Source: an uncultured Prevotellaceae bacterium (lineage in GTDB: Bacteria > Bacteroidota > Bacteroidia > Bacteroidales > Bacteroidaceae). Taken from it: a DNA stretch of 64,000 nucleotides. A program made the position numbers and the translations under genes. The notes under the pieces were generated by a model. The model saw only the letters and a program-made list of their open reading frames with translations. It did not search any database and had not been told where the DNA came from. The stretch lies in assembly GCA_947167455.1 (NCBI GenBank), contig CAMVIB010000005.1, forward strand, positions 1-64,000, written 5' to 3'. Positions 1 to 8,592 of this stretch are shown here, one piece after another. Each line of letters opens with the position of its first letter. The first letter of the stretch is position 1.

Positions 1-67
1 TTGGGCTTCAATGAGTTGGGATAGATATAACAATGTTTAGCGGACAGTAATAATACGTAATATCCTC

Positions 68-108
68 ACAGGCAGGGGTGAAGTCCTGCTGACTTCACCC
101 CTGCCTGT
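68..108 (-). terminator. Probable intrinsic terminator downstream of the Wzc-like kinase gene
   Basis: A perfect inverted repeat of 18 bp (arms 68-85 and 91-108, loop CTGCT) begins 47 bases past the kinase stop codon. The stem is GC-rich. There is no strong T-run after it on the minus strand, so it may also act as an RNA-stabilising 3' hairpin. No gene is seen between base 1 and the kinase stop. Confidence 0.65.
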
Positions 109-154
109 AGTCTTTCCACCCCCTGCGGGGTTACTCCTGAAACTTGAAATGGGT

Positions 155-2536
155 TTACTTTCCGGTCTCGGTGTTGCCGTAGCCATAACCGTAGCCGTAA
201 CCGTAGCCGTAGCCATACTTGTGACGCTCAACCTTGCTGTCGTTGAGCACGATGCACAGGTGTTTGAACTTCTCCTCCTGATAGAGGCGTTCGAGCTCTG
301 GGAGGTAGCGTCTGTCAATCTTTCCCTCGCGCATGACATAGAGTGTCACATCGGCCACGCGGTTGACGATACCTGCATCAGCCACTGCGAGTGCCGGGAC
401 GTTGTCAATCACGATGTAGTAGTAGGTCTTCTTCAGCTCCTCGATGCACTTTTCCAAGCGGTCACTCATGAGCAGTTCGGCAGGATTGGGCGGTGTTACG
501 CCGGCGGGCAGCATGTCCACGTTCGTCTCCGGGTCTTCGGTGACAATGAGGTGTTTAAGGTCGTCGGTGGCACCGCTGAGGTATGCCGTCAGTCCGTCGC
601 GTCTGATGTTTCCGGAGAGCTTCGACTGTGTGCGCTTGCGTATGTCGGTGTCTATGAGCAGCACCCGCTTGCCCGTCATGCCGAGTGTCGCGGCGAAGTT
701 GCGTGACACGAAGGTCTTGCCCTCGCCCGGCGTGGTAGAGGTGAACATGATGACGCGTGCGTCTTTGTTGACGAAGGTGAGGCTGAACCTGAGCATGCGG
801 AACGCCTCGCTGAGGGTGTCGTCCTTGTGTTCACCCACGATGATTTCGTTGTCCTTGATGCCCTCTTTGCGGTGCGGGATCTCTCCGAGCACAGGTATGT
901 TGGTGAATTGCTCGATGTCCTTACGTCCTCTGACGTTGACGTTGAGGAGGTTCTTGATGTGGAAGTATGCGAATGGCAGCACGATTCCTATTAGCAGCGC
1001 CACGAGCATGATGATCCTCTTACGTGGTGCTATGGGATGGTTGCTGCCGAATGGAGTCTCCACGACGCGTATGTTGGCCTCTGTGATGGCGAGCTGTAGT
1101 GCTGTCTCCTCGCGTTTGTTGAGCAGGTATGTATAGAGCGTCTCCTTGATGCTCTGCTGACGTGTGATGTCGAGCACCTGTTTCTCCTTCTGCGGCACGG
1201 CGCTTATGTTCGAGCTCAGCCCTGCCTCTTCCTCCTTGGCACGTTGCAGCTGCACGTTGAGTGCCGAGAGGTGTGCGCCTGTCGATGAGATGATGGTCTG
1301 TCGCATGTTGGCGAGATCTACCTCGAGCTGCTGCACCTGCTGGTTGTTCTCTCCTGCACCTTCCACGAGTCTGTTGCGGCGCAGCATGGCCTCGTTGTAG
1401 CGTTGTATCTGGCTGAGGATGCCGGCGTCGGCGATGCTCAGGGTCGGTATGAGGTTGCTCTCGTTGGCGTTGTTGCGCAGCTCGTCGAGTAGGAACTGCA
1501 CCACTGCTACCTGACTCTCGAGCTGTATGCTGCGCTGTCGGGCAGCGCTGCTCTGCTGCAGATATACTGCTGCATCCTGTTTGACATCGACGACCCGGTT
1601 CGTCTGTTTGTACTCGGCCAGCGCTCCCTCCACGGCGCTGAGCTCCTCGGTGATGAGCGATATGCGCTCGTCGATGAAGTCGGCAGTGGATTTTGCTATG
1701 CGGTTCTTGTCGTCGATGATGCTCTTGCGATATGCTTCGAGCACGGCGTTGAGGATGTCTTCGGCGCGCTTGACGTTGGTGTCGGCGTATGTTATGCTCA
1801 CGAGTGTGCTCTCCTTGTTGAGCTCGCTGGCGCTGAGGTTCGAGCCGTAGGCGTTGGCGGCGGCTTCGATGGTGGTGTGTGTGACGTTGATGGTCTCTCC
1901 CTCGAAGAGGTGGAACGTCTTCTTCTCGGGCAGTATGGTGATTTGTCCGAAGGGCAGCTTCACTGCCTTGCCTAACTCGCACAGCCTGTCATACTCGACC
2001 GGGCCTTCTGCGGTCTGTATGTTGGAGATGCGCACGTTGTTGCCTTCGATGGTGGCGTCGAAGCTCACGGGGCGTTCTGTCTCCTCGGGCTCGAAGCGCA
2101 CTGTGAAGGGCCTCTCGTCGTAGAGTGAGATGCGCTGCATGCGTTGTTTGTAGCTGTAGTTGACGTCGAGGCGCAGGTTGCGCACCACCTCCTTCATGAT
2201 GACGTGGCTCTGCAGTATATATACCTCGTTCTGCACGCTCGACCCCATCATGACGCCGTTGAGCTGCATGAGTGCGTCAGTGCCGCCTCGCGACGTGCGT
2301 CCGCCGGTGCTGCTGCTGCTCGCGTCATCTTTGACGAGCATGACGGCCGTCCTCTGATAGACATTGGGCTTGGTGGCGAGATAAAGGTATCCCAATCCCA
2401 TGCATACTATGGTGGAAACGATGAACCATTTCCAGTTGTAGATGAAGATGTCCAGAATGTCACGCAGCGAGAGCATGTCCTCGATTTCGTCTTGCGACTC
2501 AAAATCGGTAATCGTGTTTTGGTTTTTGTTAGCCAT
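155..2536 (-). CDS. Wzc-type polysaccharide co-polymerase and BY-kinase (tyrosine autokinase)
   Basis: This is an inner-membrane protein that controls chain length and export of capsular or exopolysaccharide. An N-terminal Wzz domain is flanked by two membrane segments (about residues 36-54, and one near residue 500 containing MLVALLIGIVLPFAYF), with long periplasmic coiled-coil stretches between them. The cytoplasmic C-terminal kinase has Walker A (TPGEGKT), Walker A' (VLLIDTDIRK) and a Walker B-like YIVIDN. The tail is seven Tyr-Gly pairs followed by NTETGK, the expected site of autophosphorylation. The ATG at 2536 (MANKNQ) was chosen over the upstream TTG of the ORF track; a -7 box lies about 22 bases upstream. 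It stands alone here, with no other capsule genes in the window. About 793 aa is slightly longer than E. coli Wzc. Confidence 0.93.
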   Translation of the reverse strand: MANKNQNTITDFESQDEIEDMLSLRDILDIFIYNWKWFIVSTIVCMGLGYLYLATKPNVYQRTAVMLVKDDASSSSTGGRTSRGGTDALMQLNGVMMGSSVQNEVYILQSHVIMKEVVRNLRLDVNYSYKQRMQRISLYDERPFTVRFEPEETERPVSFDATIEGNNVRISNIQTAEGPVEYDRLCELGKAVKLPFGQITILPEKKTFHLFEGETINVTHTTIEAAANAYGSNLSASELNKESTLVSITYADTNVKRAEDILNAVLEAYRKSIIDDKNRIAKSTADFIDERISLITEELSAVEGALAEYKQTNRVVDVKQDAAVYLQQSSAARQRSIQLESQVAVVQFLLDELRNNANESNLIPTLSIADAGILSQIQRYNEAMLRRNRLVEGAGENNQQVQQLEVDLANMRQTIISSTGAHLSALNVQLQRAKEEEAGLSSNISAVPQKEKQVLDITRQQSIKETLYTYLLNKREETALQLAITEANIRVVETPFGSNHPIAPRKRIIMLVALLIGIVLPFAYFHIKNLLNVNVRGRKDIEQFTNIPVLGEIPHRKEGIKDNEIIVGEHKDDTLSEAFRMLRFSLTFVNKDARVIMFTSTTPGEGKTFVSRNFAATLGMTGKRVLLIDTDIRKRTQSKLSGNIRRDGLTAYLSGATDDLKHLIVTEDPETNVDMLPAGVTPPNPAELLMSDRLEKCIEELKKTYYYIVIDNVPALAVADAGIVNRVADVTLYVMREGKIDRRYLPELERLYQEEKFKHLCIVLNDSKVERHKYGYGYGYGYGYGYGNTETGK

Positions 2537-2557
2537 GATTATCATTAAAAAAGCGCA

Positions 2558-2565
2558 CAAAGTTA
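2558..2565 (-). promoter_or_regulatory. Bacteroidota -7 box for the Wzc-like gene
   Basis: On the minus strand this reads TAACTTTG, matching TAnnTTTG, 22 bases upstream of the chosen ATG. Confidence 0.6.
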
Positions 2566-2677
2566 GTGAAAAAGTTTCATCCGACAGGCTAAAAGGGGCA
2601 AGTTTTTACTTTTTTTATGTAAAAAGTTGGTGGGATGGCCGAAAATGCATAACTTGCGGCCCTAAAATGGTCGTTAT

Positions 2678-3355
2678 ATGCGAAAACTGCTTTTCCTGAT
2701 ACTCGTCATCGTTGTCTTGCCATTCCTCGTCACGGCACAGAAGCAGACCATCCAACGAGGCAATGCGTCATACTATCACGATCGCTTACACGGTCGTCGT
2801 ATGGCCAATGGCGAGCGCTACAACAAGGACAGCATGACGTGCGCCCACATGCGTTATCCTCTGGGCACATTGCTTCGTGTCCGCAACCTCACGAACGGCA
2901 AGGAGGTCGTAGTGCGTGTCACCGACCGCGGCCCTTACACTCGCAAGTTCGTCATCGACCTCTCGCGTGCTGCCGCCCGTAAGCTCGACATCATCCAGTA
3001 TGGTTTCCGGCAGGTGGAGATAACGCCCTTTGTCCCTGGCAAGGTGCCTTACAAGTACGAGCCCTCGACCGAGAAGCCCGAGCTGGACCTTGGCTATACC
3101 ACCGACCTTGCTATCGGTGCTCCCTACTGGCAGGACGACAGCATCTATCTTGCCAAGCACCGCTTGTCGCGCACAGAGGTGCCTCATCTGGACCCCGATA
3201 CTCTCCAGGCCGTCGTGGAGGACGACACTACCCTTCGCCAGCGTGCCGTGGAGACTCGTCAGCAACGTGTGCCGCAGAAGGGTAGTGGCTCTGGCACGAA
3301 GCCACATCGTGGTTCATCAGACAGCGCCAACGCCAGAAGCCCGCGACCGCGATGA
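2678..3355 (+). CDS. rlpA: RlpA-like septal ring lytic transglycosylase family protein
   Basis: A signal peptide (about residues 1-21, ending VTAQ) is followed by a double-psi beta-barrel RlpA domain at about residues 27-105. It carries the hallmark GNASYYHDRLHGRRMANGE, a stretch typed by TCAHMRYPLGT, and VRVTDRGPY, where the Asp is the family's catalytic-type residue. RlpA proteins cleave peptidoglycan strands lacking stem peptides at division sites. There is no SPOR domain; the C-terminal 110 residues are low-complexity and basic. The last 128 bp overlap the convergent pnuT gene, so the tail of one or both proteins may be a recent read-through extension. It could instead be a DPBB protein without lytic activity. 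Confidence 0.88.
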   Translation: MRKLLFLILVIVVLPFLVTAQKQTIQRGNASYYHDRLHGRRMANGERYNKDSMTCAHMRYPLGTLLRVRNLTNGKEVVVRVTDRGPYTRKFVIDLSRAAARKLDIIQYGFRQVEITPFVPGKVPYKYEPSTEKPELDLGYTTDLAIGAPYWQDDSIYLAKHRLSRTEVPHLDPDTLQAVVEDDTTLRQRAVETRQQRVPQKGSGSGTKPHRGSSDSANARSPRPR

Positions 3356-3887
3356 CGACGTAGAGACCGTAGAGCGATGCCTTGAAGGGTATGTCCTTCA
3401 AGAAGTAGAGCCAGCACGACACGACATCCACTGCTATCCACACCAGCCACTGTTCGAGATACTTGTGTGCCAGCGCCCATATCCCTACGAGCGACAATGC
3501 CGTGGTGAAGGCATCGGCCACTGGGACGTTGGAGTCGGTGAAGTGCGAGAGCACATACCAGATGGCCGCCCACAGCCCTGCCGCTATCGCCATCCAGAGC
3601 ATGGCGGTGCGCAGGGGTATGTGTGTTATGGCGACGTCGCCGCCGTCTGTGCCGGCAGCTTTCGTGCCGTCGGGGCTGCGATGGTTCCATCGCCACCATC
3701 CGTAGGCTGTCATGGCGAGGTAATAGAACTCCATGCCGCAGTCGGCATAGAGTCCTTTCTGAAAATAGAGCACTATGCCGAGCACCTGCATCACGGCCCC
3801 CACGGCCCACATCCAGATGCTGGCCCGGTACTCGAGCACGATGTATGCCAGCCCGAGCGCCGCTGTCGTAGCGTCAAGATAATTCAT
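3228..3887 (-). CDS. pnuT: PnuT-type thiamine (PnuC family) membrane transporter
   Basis: A PnuC-family integral membrane protein with about seven hydrophobic segments and the family's Trp-rich pattern (AYGWWRW, IAVDVVSCWLYF, VAGFWRWR). PnuC proteins import nicotinamide riboside. A TPP riboswitch and a TonB receptor directly upstream, with only 3 bp between the genes, point to the thiamine-specific PnuT branch. Homologues normally end shortly after the GFWRWR helix; here about 35 polar residues follow, encoded antisense to the end of rlpA. The usual third gene of this operon, thiamine pyrophosphokinase, is absent. The substrate assignment rests on context. Confidence 0.88.
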   Translation of the reverse strand: MNYLDATTAALGLAYIVLEYRASIWMWAVGAVMQVLGIVLYFQKGLYADCGMEFYYLAMTAYGWWRWNHRSPDGTKAAGTDGGDVAITHIPLRTAMLWMAIAAGLWAAIWYVLSHFTDSNVPVADAFTTALSLVGIWALAHKYLEQWLVWIAVDVVSCWLYFLKDIPFKASLYGLYVVIAVAGFWRWRCLMNHDVASCQSHYPSAAHVADESPRHAGEG

Positions 3888-3890
3888 TGG

Positions 3891-6284
3891 TCAGAAACGT
3901 AATGCTATGCTTCCCATGGCGGTGAAGCCGGCCTGTGGTATGAAGCCTATCTGGTAGTAGCGATTGTCGTTAGTGTGTCCTGCGCTCTCGCAGATGGCGC
4001 TATATACCCACCCGCTTGCGGCATAGCGTGCGTTGAAGATGTTCGACAGGTTTGCGCCGAACACCACTTCCCGGAGCCCGAGTGTGCGCTGGCACGGCAG
4101 TGTATATTGCAGACGCAGGTTGGAAGTTGTGAATCCGGGCAGCGAGCGTTGACGGTTTGCCGTGTTGTCGAGGTACTGTCTCGAGACGTAGTTGGTGTGC
4201 CATGTGGCCTCGAATCCGCTCTTGTGTGCCCGCAGGAAGGCATTGAGTATGACGCTTGGCGAGAAAGCCAGCGTGGAGTTGTCGTAGTGTATGGTCTGTG
4301 TGCCGTTGTCCCAGTCCTCTACGACCTCGTCGAAGTCGAGGATGCGGTTCTGGCTCAGCGCGGCGTTGGCCTCCAGTGCCAGCCATGACGTGATGTCCAC
4401 GCCTGCCGTCAGCTCTGCCCCTAAGCGGTAGCTGGTAGTGATGTTCGTGGTGAGCTTCTCGCCGATGTCGCTGTAGAGTCCTGTCTGTACAAACTGGTCG
4501 GAGTAGTACATCATGTAGAAGTTGGCTCCGGCGTGGAATCGCTGTCCTGCGTAGCGGTAGCCCAGCTCGTAGTCGAAGACCCACTCGGCCTTTGGCGCAG
4601 GGTATGAGCCGTTGTCGGTGAAGTTGTTGCGCTCGGGCTCGCGGTGGCTGATGGCCTCGCTGAAGTATGCCTCGTGGCCGTTGCGATGCCAGCTCACGCC
4701 GGCCTTTGGGTTGATGAAGTGGTAGTCCTTGTCGATGTCCAGCAGCTGGTTGTCGTAGCGGCCGCCGTTATCGTAGAACTTATCGTTGATGCCGTCGGTG
4801 GTGTAGCCCACGTGCCGATACTGGAGGTCGCCGAAGACCGACCATTCGGGGTCGATGGCGTAGGCAGCCTTCACGAAGACGTTGTGGTCGCCCTTCCTGG
4901 CCTTGCTGTCATAGTATGTGTAGCGTCCTGCCCCGTCCAGCAGGCTTGCCTCCAGCTCGGGGTTGGCGGCGTAGGTGATGTAGCCAAAGTGCTTACCCCA
5001 GAACTGCTGAAGGTTGAAGCCCATGCGCACATCCCATGCTCCGTGGCTGAAGTGTGCGTTTGCCAGCAGGCCGGCTGTGTGCTGTCCGAGACCTTTCTGC
5101 CGCACGAAGTCGTCCTTCTTCAGCGTCGTGCCGTCGGAGGTGGTGAAGTCGCCGAGTCCGAACTTCTTAAGCTTGTTCTGCGACCTGAACTCCTCGTAGT
5201 AGCCGTAGCCGTAGGTGTAGCGGGCAGTGGCGCCGATGTCCCATCGGTCGTTGATGTCCCATGCCAGTGAGAGCAGGTTGTGGTCTTGGTTGAAGTTGTC
5301 GGTGGTGCGTCGCCACGGCGAGCCGTCGCGCATCATGTAGCGTTGTGTGATGTAGTTGCCGTCGGCGTCGCGTGCGAAGTTGCCCTGTTCGTCATAGACC
5401 ATTGTCTCGTAGAGCGTGTTGTACTTGCCGAGGCCGCGGTCATAGAGGTCTCTGTAGGTGCTTATGCCGGTCGCCGTGCCGTAGGTGCCGTCCATGATGC
5501 TGAGGTCGTTGTCGCCGGCTGTGACGCCGTTCCATGCCTGCCCTGTGTGCTCGTAGTTGCCGATGTTCTTGTAGCGCAGCGTGAGTCGTTCGTTGGGCAT
5601 GAATGTCAGCCCTCCGTAGAACGAGCCCGAGCGTCCGTCCGTGCCGTGGACGAATCCGTCGGTCTGTGTCTGGTGCCATGCGGCATCCACGATGAGTTTG
5701 TCCCAGAGCAGGCCCGTCGATGCCGATGCCCCGTAGTTCATGGTGTTGTATGACCCGTAGCTGAAGTTGAGTTCTCCGCGTGGCGTCGGCGACGGTGTTG
5801 CCGAGCTCAGTGATATTGCTCCCCCGAAGGCTCCGTCGCCGTTGGTTGAGGTGCCTACTCCGCGCTGCACCTCCACGGAGCCGAGCAGCGCAGCGTATGA
5901 GTTCATGTTTGCCCAGAAGACACATTGGTCCTCGGGTGAGTTCAGTGGCACGCCGTCGAGTGTGACGTTGATGCGCGAGTCTCCGGCACCGCGGACGCGC
6001 ATATATGTCGTGCCGGTGCCGAGGCCGTTCTCGCCCCATGCCATCACGCCTGGGGTCTCTGCCAGCAGCATCGGCAGCTCGCGTCCTGTGCGTGAGAGGC
6101 GTTGCAGGTCCTGGTATCTGACTTTCGTCAGGGCATAGGGCGCATGTTCCTGTGTGCGCACGCCGCTGACCACGATTTCCTGCATCTGTTCCATGCGTAT
6201 GGAGTCATTGTCGTTTGTCTGTTGAGCCGACGTCGTATGGCTCACCATGCCCGTCAGGGCAATCAGTAAAGAGGTTGTCTTCAT
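3891..6284 (-). CDS. TonB-dependent outer-membrane receptor, probably for thiamine
   Basis: The 797-aa protein has a signal peptide (cleavage near TTSAQQ), a plug domain (VVSGVRTQEHAPYALTKV at about residues 37-55, then MRVRGAGDSRINVTLDGVPL) and a 22-strand-type barrel ending in a terminal Phe (GSIALRF). Such receptors use TonB/ExbBD energy to import scarce ligands. The riboswitch ends 25 bases before the ATG, so TPP probably represses expression, and the gene runs into pnuT. This matches the omr1-pnuT arrangement described for the Bacteroidota thiamine regulon. Ligand specificity is inferred from the riboswitch, not from the receptor sequence. Confidence 0.92.
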   Translation of the reverse strand: MKTTSLLIALTGMVSHTTSAQQTNDNDSIRMEQMQEIVVSGVRTQEHAPYALTKVRYQDLQRLSRTGRELPMLLAETPGVMAWGENGLGTGTTYMRVRGAGDSRINVTLDGVPLNSPEDQCVFWANMNSYAALLGSVEVQRGVGTSTNGDGAFGGAISLSSATPSPTPRGELNFSYGSYNTMNYGASASTGLLWDKLIVDAAWHQTQTDGFVHGTDGRSGSFYGGLTFMPNERLTLRYKNIGNYEHTGQAWNGVTAGDNDLSIMDGTYGTATGISTYRDLYDRGLGKYNTLYETMVYDEQGNFARDADGNYITQRYMMRDGSPWRRTTDNFNQDHNLLSLAWDINDRWDIGATARYTYGYGYYEEFRSQNKLKKFGLGDFTTSDGTTLKKDDFVRQKGLGQHTAGLLANAHFSHGAWDVRMGFNLQQFWGKHFGYITYAANPELEASLLDGAGRYTYYDSKARKGDHNVFVKAAYAIDPEWSVFGDLQYRHVGYTTDGINDKFYDNGGRYDNQLLDIDKDYHFINPKAGVSWHRNGHEAYFSEAISHREPERNNFTDNGSYPAPKAEWVFDYELGYRYAGQRFHAGANFYMMYYSDQFVQTGLYSDIGEKLTTNITTSYRLGAELTAGVDITSWLALEANAALSQNRILDFDEVVEDWDNGTQTIHYDNSTLAFSPSVILNAFLRAHKSGFEATWHTNYVSRQYLDNTANRQRSLPGFTTSNLRLQYTLPCQRTLGLREVVFGANLSNIFNARYAASGWVYSAICESAGHTNDNRYYQIGFIPQAGFTAMGSIALRF

Positions 6285-6308
6285 AAATATATAAAGGTGT
6301 ATTGGTCG

Positions 6309-6392
6309 TTATCATCCCTACGCCGGTATTACCCGAATCAGGTTTACAGGGTTTGTTCTCAGCCCGCCGAGATGGCGGACACCCCTTGATAA
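6309..6392 (-). promoter_or_regulatory. TPP (thiamine pyrophosphate) riboswitch
   Basis: On the minus strand the THI-element core is almost canonical. It has GGGGTG, the CTGAGA helix-loop, CCTGATTCGGGTAATACCGG and CGTAGGGA, closed by a P1 stem TTATCA/TGATAA (6387-6392 with 6309-6314). It lies between a TAnnTTTG promoter and the TonB receptor ATG. The short 24-base spacer after P1 suggests control at translation initiation or early termination. P2 is GC-rich (TCCGCC/GGCGGG). Confidence 0.96.
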
Positions 6393-6400
6393 GTCGGCGG

Positions 6401-6408
6401 CAAAGGTA
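6401..6408 (-). promoter_or_regulatory. -7 box for the thiamine operon
   Basis: The minus strand reads TACCTTTG, a TAnnTTTG match, ending nine bases before the P1 stem of the TPP riboswitch. That is the expected spacing for a leader that begins just ahead of the aptamer. Confidence 0.65.
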
Positions 6409-6480
6409 CGCATTTTGTCCGAATGCGCCGCACGTTTTGCCGAAAAAATGCGTTGTCAGTCCCCAAAAAAAGAATAAATG

Positions 6481-7938
6481 TCACACAGGTCTGAGTCCGA
6501 GACGTTCTGCCTGCTCTATGACGAAAGCCTTGGCGGCATCGTGTTCGTTGGGTATTACGCCGTCGAGGATGGCGTCCTTGACGGCCGTCTTGAGGATGCC
6601 GACGTTGCGGCACGGCGTGAGTCCGAAAAGCGTCATTATCTCATCGCCGGTGACGGGTGGCTGGAAGTTGCGTATGCGGTCGCGCTCCTCGAGGTCAACA
6701 AGTTTCTTGCGTACGAGCTTGAAGTTGTCGAGGAAGCGCTGCTTGCGCTGCTCGTTGCGGCTCGTGATGTCGGCCTCGCAGAGCAGCATGAGGTCGTCGA
6801 TGTCGTCGCCGGCCTCGAAGAGCAGGCGTCTCACGGCGGAGTCTGTCACCTCGTCGTCGGCGATGGCTATCGGCCTCATGTGCAGCGCCACGAGTTTCTG
6901 GACGTAGCGCATGCGGTCGTCGAGAGGCAGCTTCAGGCGTTTGAAGATCTGTGGCACCATGCGTTCGCCCACGGTGTTGTGGTTGTGGAACGTCCAACCG
7001 AGGGCAGTGTCGAAGCGTTTCGTGCGTGGCTTGCCGATGTCGTGGAGCAGCGCTGCCCACCTCAGCCACACGTTAGCGTCGTGGCCGTCGCCTGTCTCGC
7101 TTTGTGCGCGCACGACATTTGTCAGCACCTCCAGCGTGTGCCAGAAGTTGTCCTTGTGCGAGCGTCCCGCCACTGTCTCCACGCCCTGAAGGGCAGCGAG
7201 CTCGGGCATGATAATCTCGAGCAGCCCGCACTGTAAGAGCAGCTCGAAGCCGTAGGACGGCGAGGGCGATGCCATTATCTTCTGCAACTCGTCGGCGATG
7301 CGTTCCTTGGAGATAATGGCGATGCGTTCGCGCATGGTGTGCAGGGCGTCGAAGGTCTCGGGCTCGATGGTGAATCCGAGCTGTGTGGCGAAGCGCACAC
7401 ACCGCATCATGCGCAGCGGGTCGTCGCTGAATGTCTGTTCGGGTTCGAGCGGTGTGGCTATTATGCGGTCCTGCATGTCCCAGATGCCGTCAAAGGGGTC
7501 CACGAGTTCGCCGAAGCGCGTGGCATTGAGGCAGATGGCGAGGGCGTTGATGGTGAAGTCGCGTCGCTGCTGGTCATCTTCGAGCGTGCCGTCCTCGACG
7601 ACAGGCTTTCTGGAGTCGTGGCTGTAGCTCTCCCGCCGTGCCCCTACGAATTCCACTTCCTGTCCGTGGCAGTGCACCTGCGCCGTGCCGAAGTTGCGGA
7701 ACACGCTCACGCGTGCGTGATGTCCCATGCGTTGCGCCACAGCCTGTGCCAGCATGATGCCGCTTCCGACGACGACGACGTCGATGTCCTTCGACGGTCG
7801 CTCAAGGAAGATGTCGCGCACGAATCCCCCCACGACGTAGCACTCGAGGCTGAGCTCGTCGGCAGCCGTGCCAATGGTTCGGAAAACGGGGTTCTTGTCG
7901 AGCAATGCTGCGAGCTGTTGCTGTGTGTAAAGTTGCAT
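6481..7938 (-). CDS. cca: CCA-adding tRNA nucleotidyltransferase / poly(A) polymerase family with HD domain
   Basis: A class II nucleotidyltransferase that builds or repairs the tRNA 3' CCA end. The catalytic head has GGFVRD (residues 37-42) and DIDVVV (51-56, metal-binding Asp pair). RRDFTINALA follows, then the DPLRMMRCVRFA-type arginine helix. An HD domain lies in the C-terminal half (LLHDIGKP at about residue 296, LVALHMRPIAI), giving possible phosphohydrolase activity. The 485-aa length is typical of Bacteroidota homologues. It appears to be a single-gene unit with its own -7 box. The poly(A) polymerase and CCA-adding branches cannot be separated by eye. Confidence 0.93.
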   Translation of the reverse strand: MQLYTQQQLAALLDKNPVFRTIGTAADELSLECYVVGGFVRDIFLERPSKDIDVVVVGSGIMLAQAVAQRMGHHARVSVFRNFGTAQVHCHGQEVEFVGARRESYSHDSRKPVVEDGTLEDDQQRRDFTINALAICLNATRFGELVDPFDGIWDMQDRIIATPLEPEQTFSDDPLRMMRCVRFATQLGFTIEPETFDALHTMRERIAIISKERIADELQKIMASPSPSYGFELLLQCGLLEIIMPELAALQGVETVAGRSHKDNFWHTLEVLTNVVRAQSETGDGHDANVWLRWAALLHDIGKPRTKRFDTALGWTFHNHNTVGERMVPQIFKRLKLPLDDRMRYVQKLVALHMRPIAIADDEVTDSAVRRLLFEAGDDIDDLMLLCEADITSRNEQRKQRFLDNFKLVRKKLVDLEERDRIRNFQPPVTGDEIMTLFGLTPCRNVGILKTAVKDAILDGVIPNEHDAAKAFVIEQAERLGLRPV

Positions 7939-7979
7939 AGGGAGAAGAGAAGAGAGTTGACAGTTGTTAAAAAACGGTG

Positions 7980-7987
7980 CAAAAGTA
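7980..7987 (-). promoter_or_regulatory. -7 box for cca
   Basis: The minus strand reads TACTTTTG (TAnnTTTG), 42 bases upstream of the cca ATG, in AT-rich sequence. Confidence 0.55.
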
Positions 7988-8050
7988 ATAAGAAAAATAA
8001 AAAACAGGAAATAAAAGTGCAGAAAATGCTTGCAGAATCGCAGAAAGCCT

Positions 8051-8058
8051 TACTTTTG
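8051..8058 (+). promoter_or_regulatory. -7 box for the small lipoprotein gene
   Basis: TACTTTTG matches TAnnTTTG and lies 54 bases before the ATG at 8113, divergent from the cca promoter. Confidence 0.55.
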
Positions 8059-8112
8059 CACACGTTAATCTAAGCCCTTGCGGCGTTAATCAGTATATTC
8101 ATTTACCGCATC

Positions 8113-8592
8113 ATGCACATATCACTATCCCGCGCCTGCGCTCTCGCCGCCACCATGAGTATGGCTGTCGTGGCGTGTAAGCCAGCCGGTGAGAATCCCG
8201 AAGATGTAGCGACACCCATGTTAGGCGAGGCTCGTGCGCTATTGGCCGATGGCCGTTATGGCGCAGCCCGCGACACCATCATGTCTATGCGTCGGCGGCA
8301 TCCTCTGGCTTTGGAGGCTCGCCGTCAGGCCATCCTGACTCTCGACAGCGTGGAGCTGCTGGAGACCCGCGACAGCATGATGCGCTACGAGGCGGAGTTG
8401 GAGGCGGCTCGTGCCGCCTTCGGACGGATGTTGCCGAGGGTTGGCGGCCGCACCAATGAGGATTATTATGCCCAGCAGCGTCTGGTGCACGACATGGAGT
8501 TCCATTTTGAAGAACTCTGTGCCAAGGCCAAGTTCTTTGAGCGCAAGATCGACATCGACTCGCGGGGTGGCAGCAATGTTACTCGGCCATGA
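8113..8592 (+). CDS. Small putative lipoprotein, function unknown
   Basis: The 159-aa product starts with a lipoprotein signal ending in MAVVAC (Cys at about residue 22), so it is probably lipid-anchored in the envelope. The residues after the Cys are KPAGENPED. The remainder is helical and charged, with a TPR-like stretch (ARALLADGRYGAARDTIMSMRRRHP) and a probable coiled coil around residues 85-105. No catalytic motif is visible. It is convergent with hemW and overlaps its last 14 bp. I recognise it only as the kind of short helical lipoprotein that is common in Bacteroidales. Confidence 0.75.
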   Translation: MHISLSRACALAATMSMAVVACKPAGENPEDVATPMLGEARALLADGRYGAARDTIMSMRRRHPLALEARRQAILTLDSVELLETRDSMMRYEAELEAARAAFGRMLPRVGGRTNEDYYAQQRLVHDMEFHFEELCAKAKFFERKIDIDSRGGSNVTRP

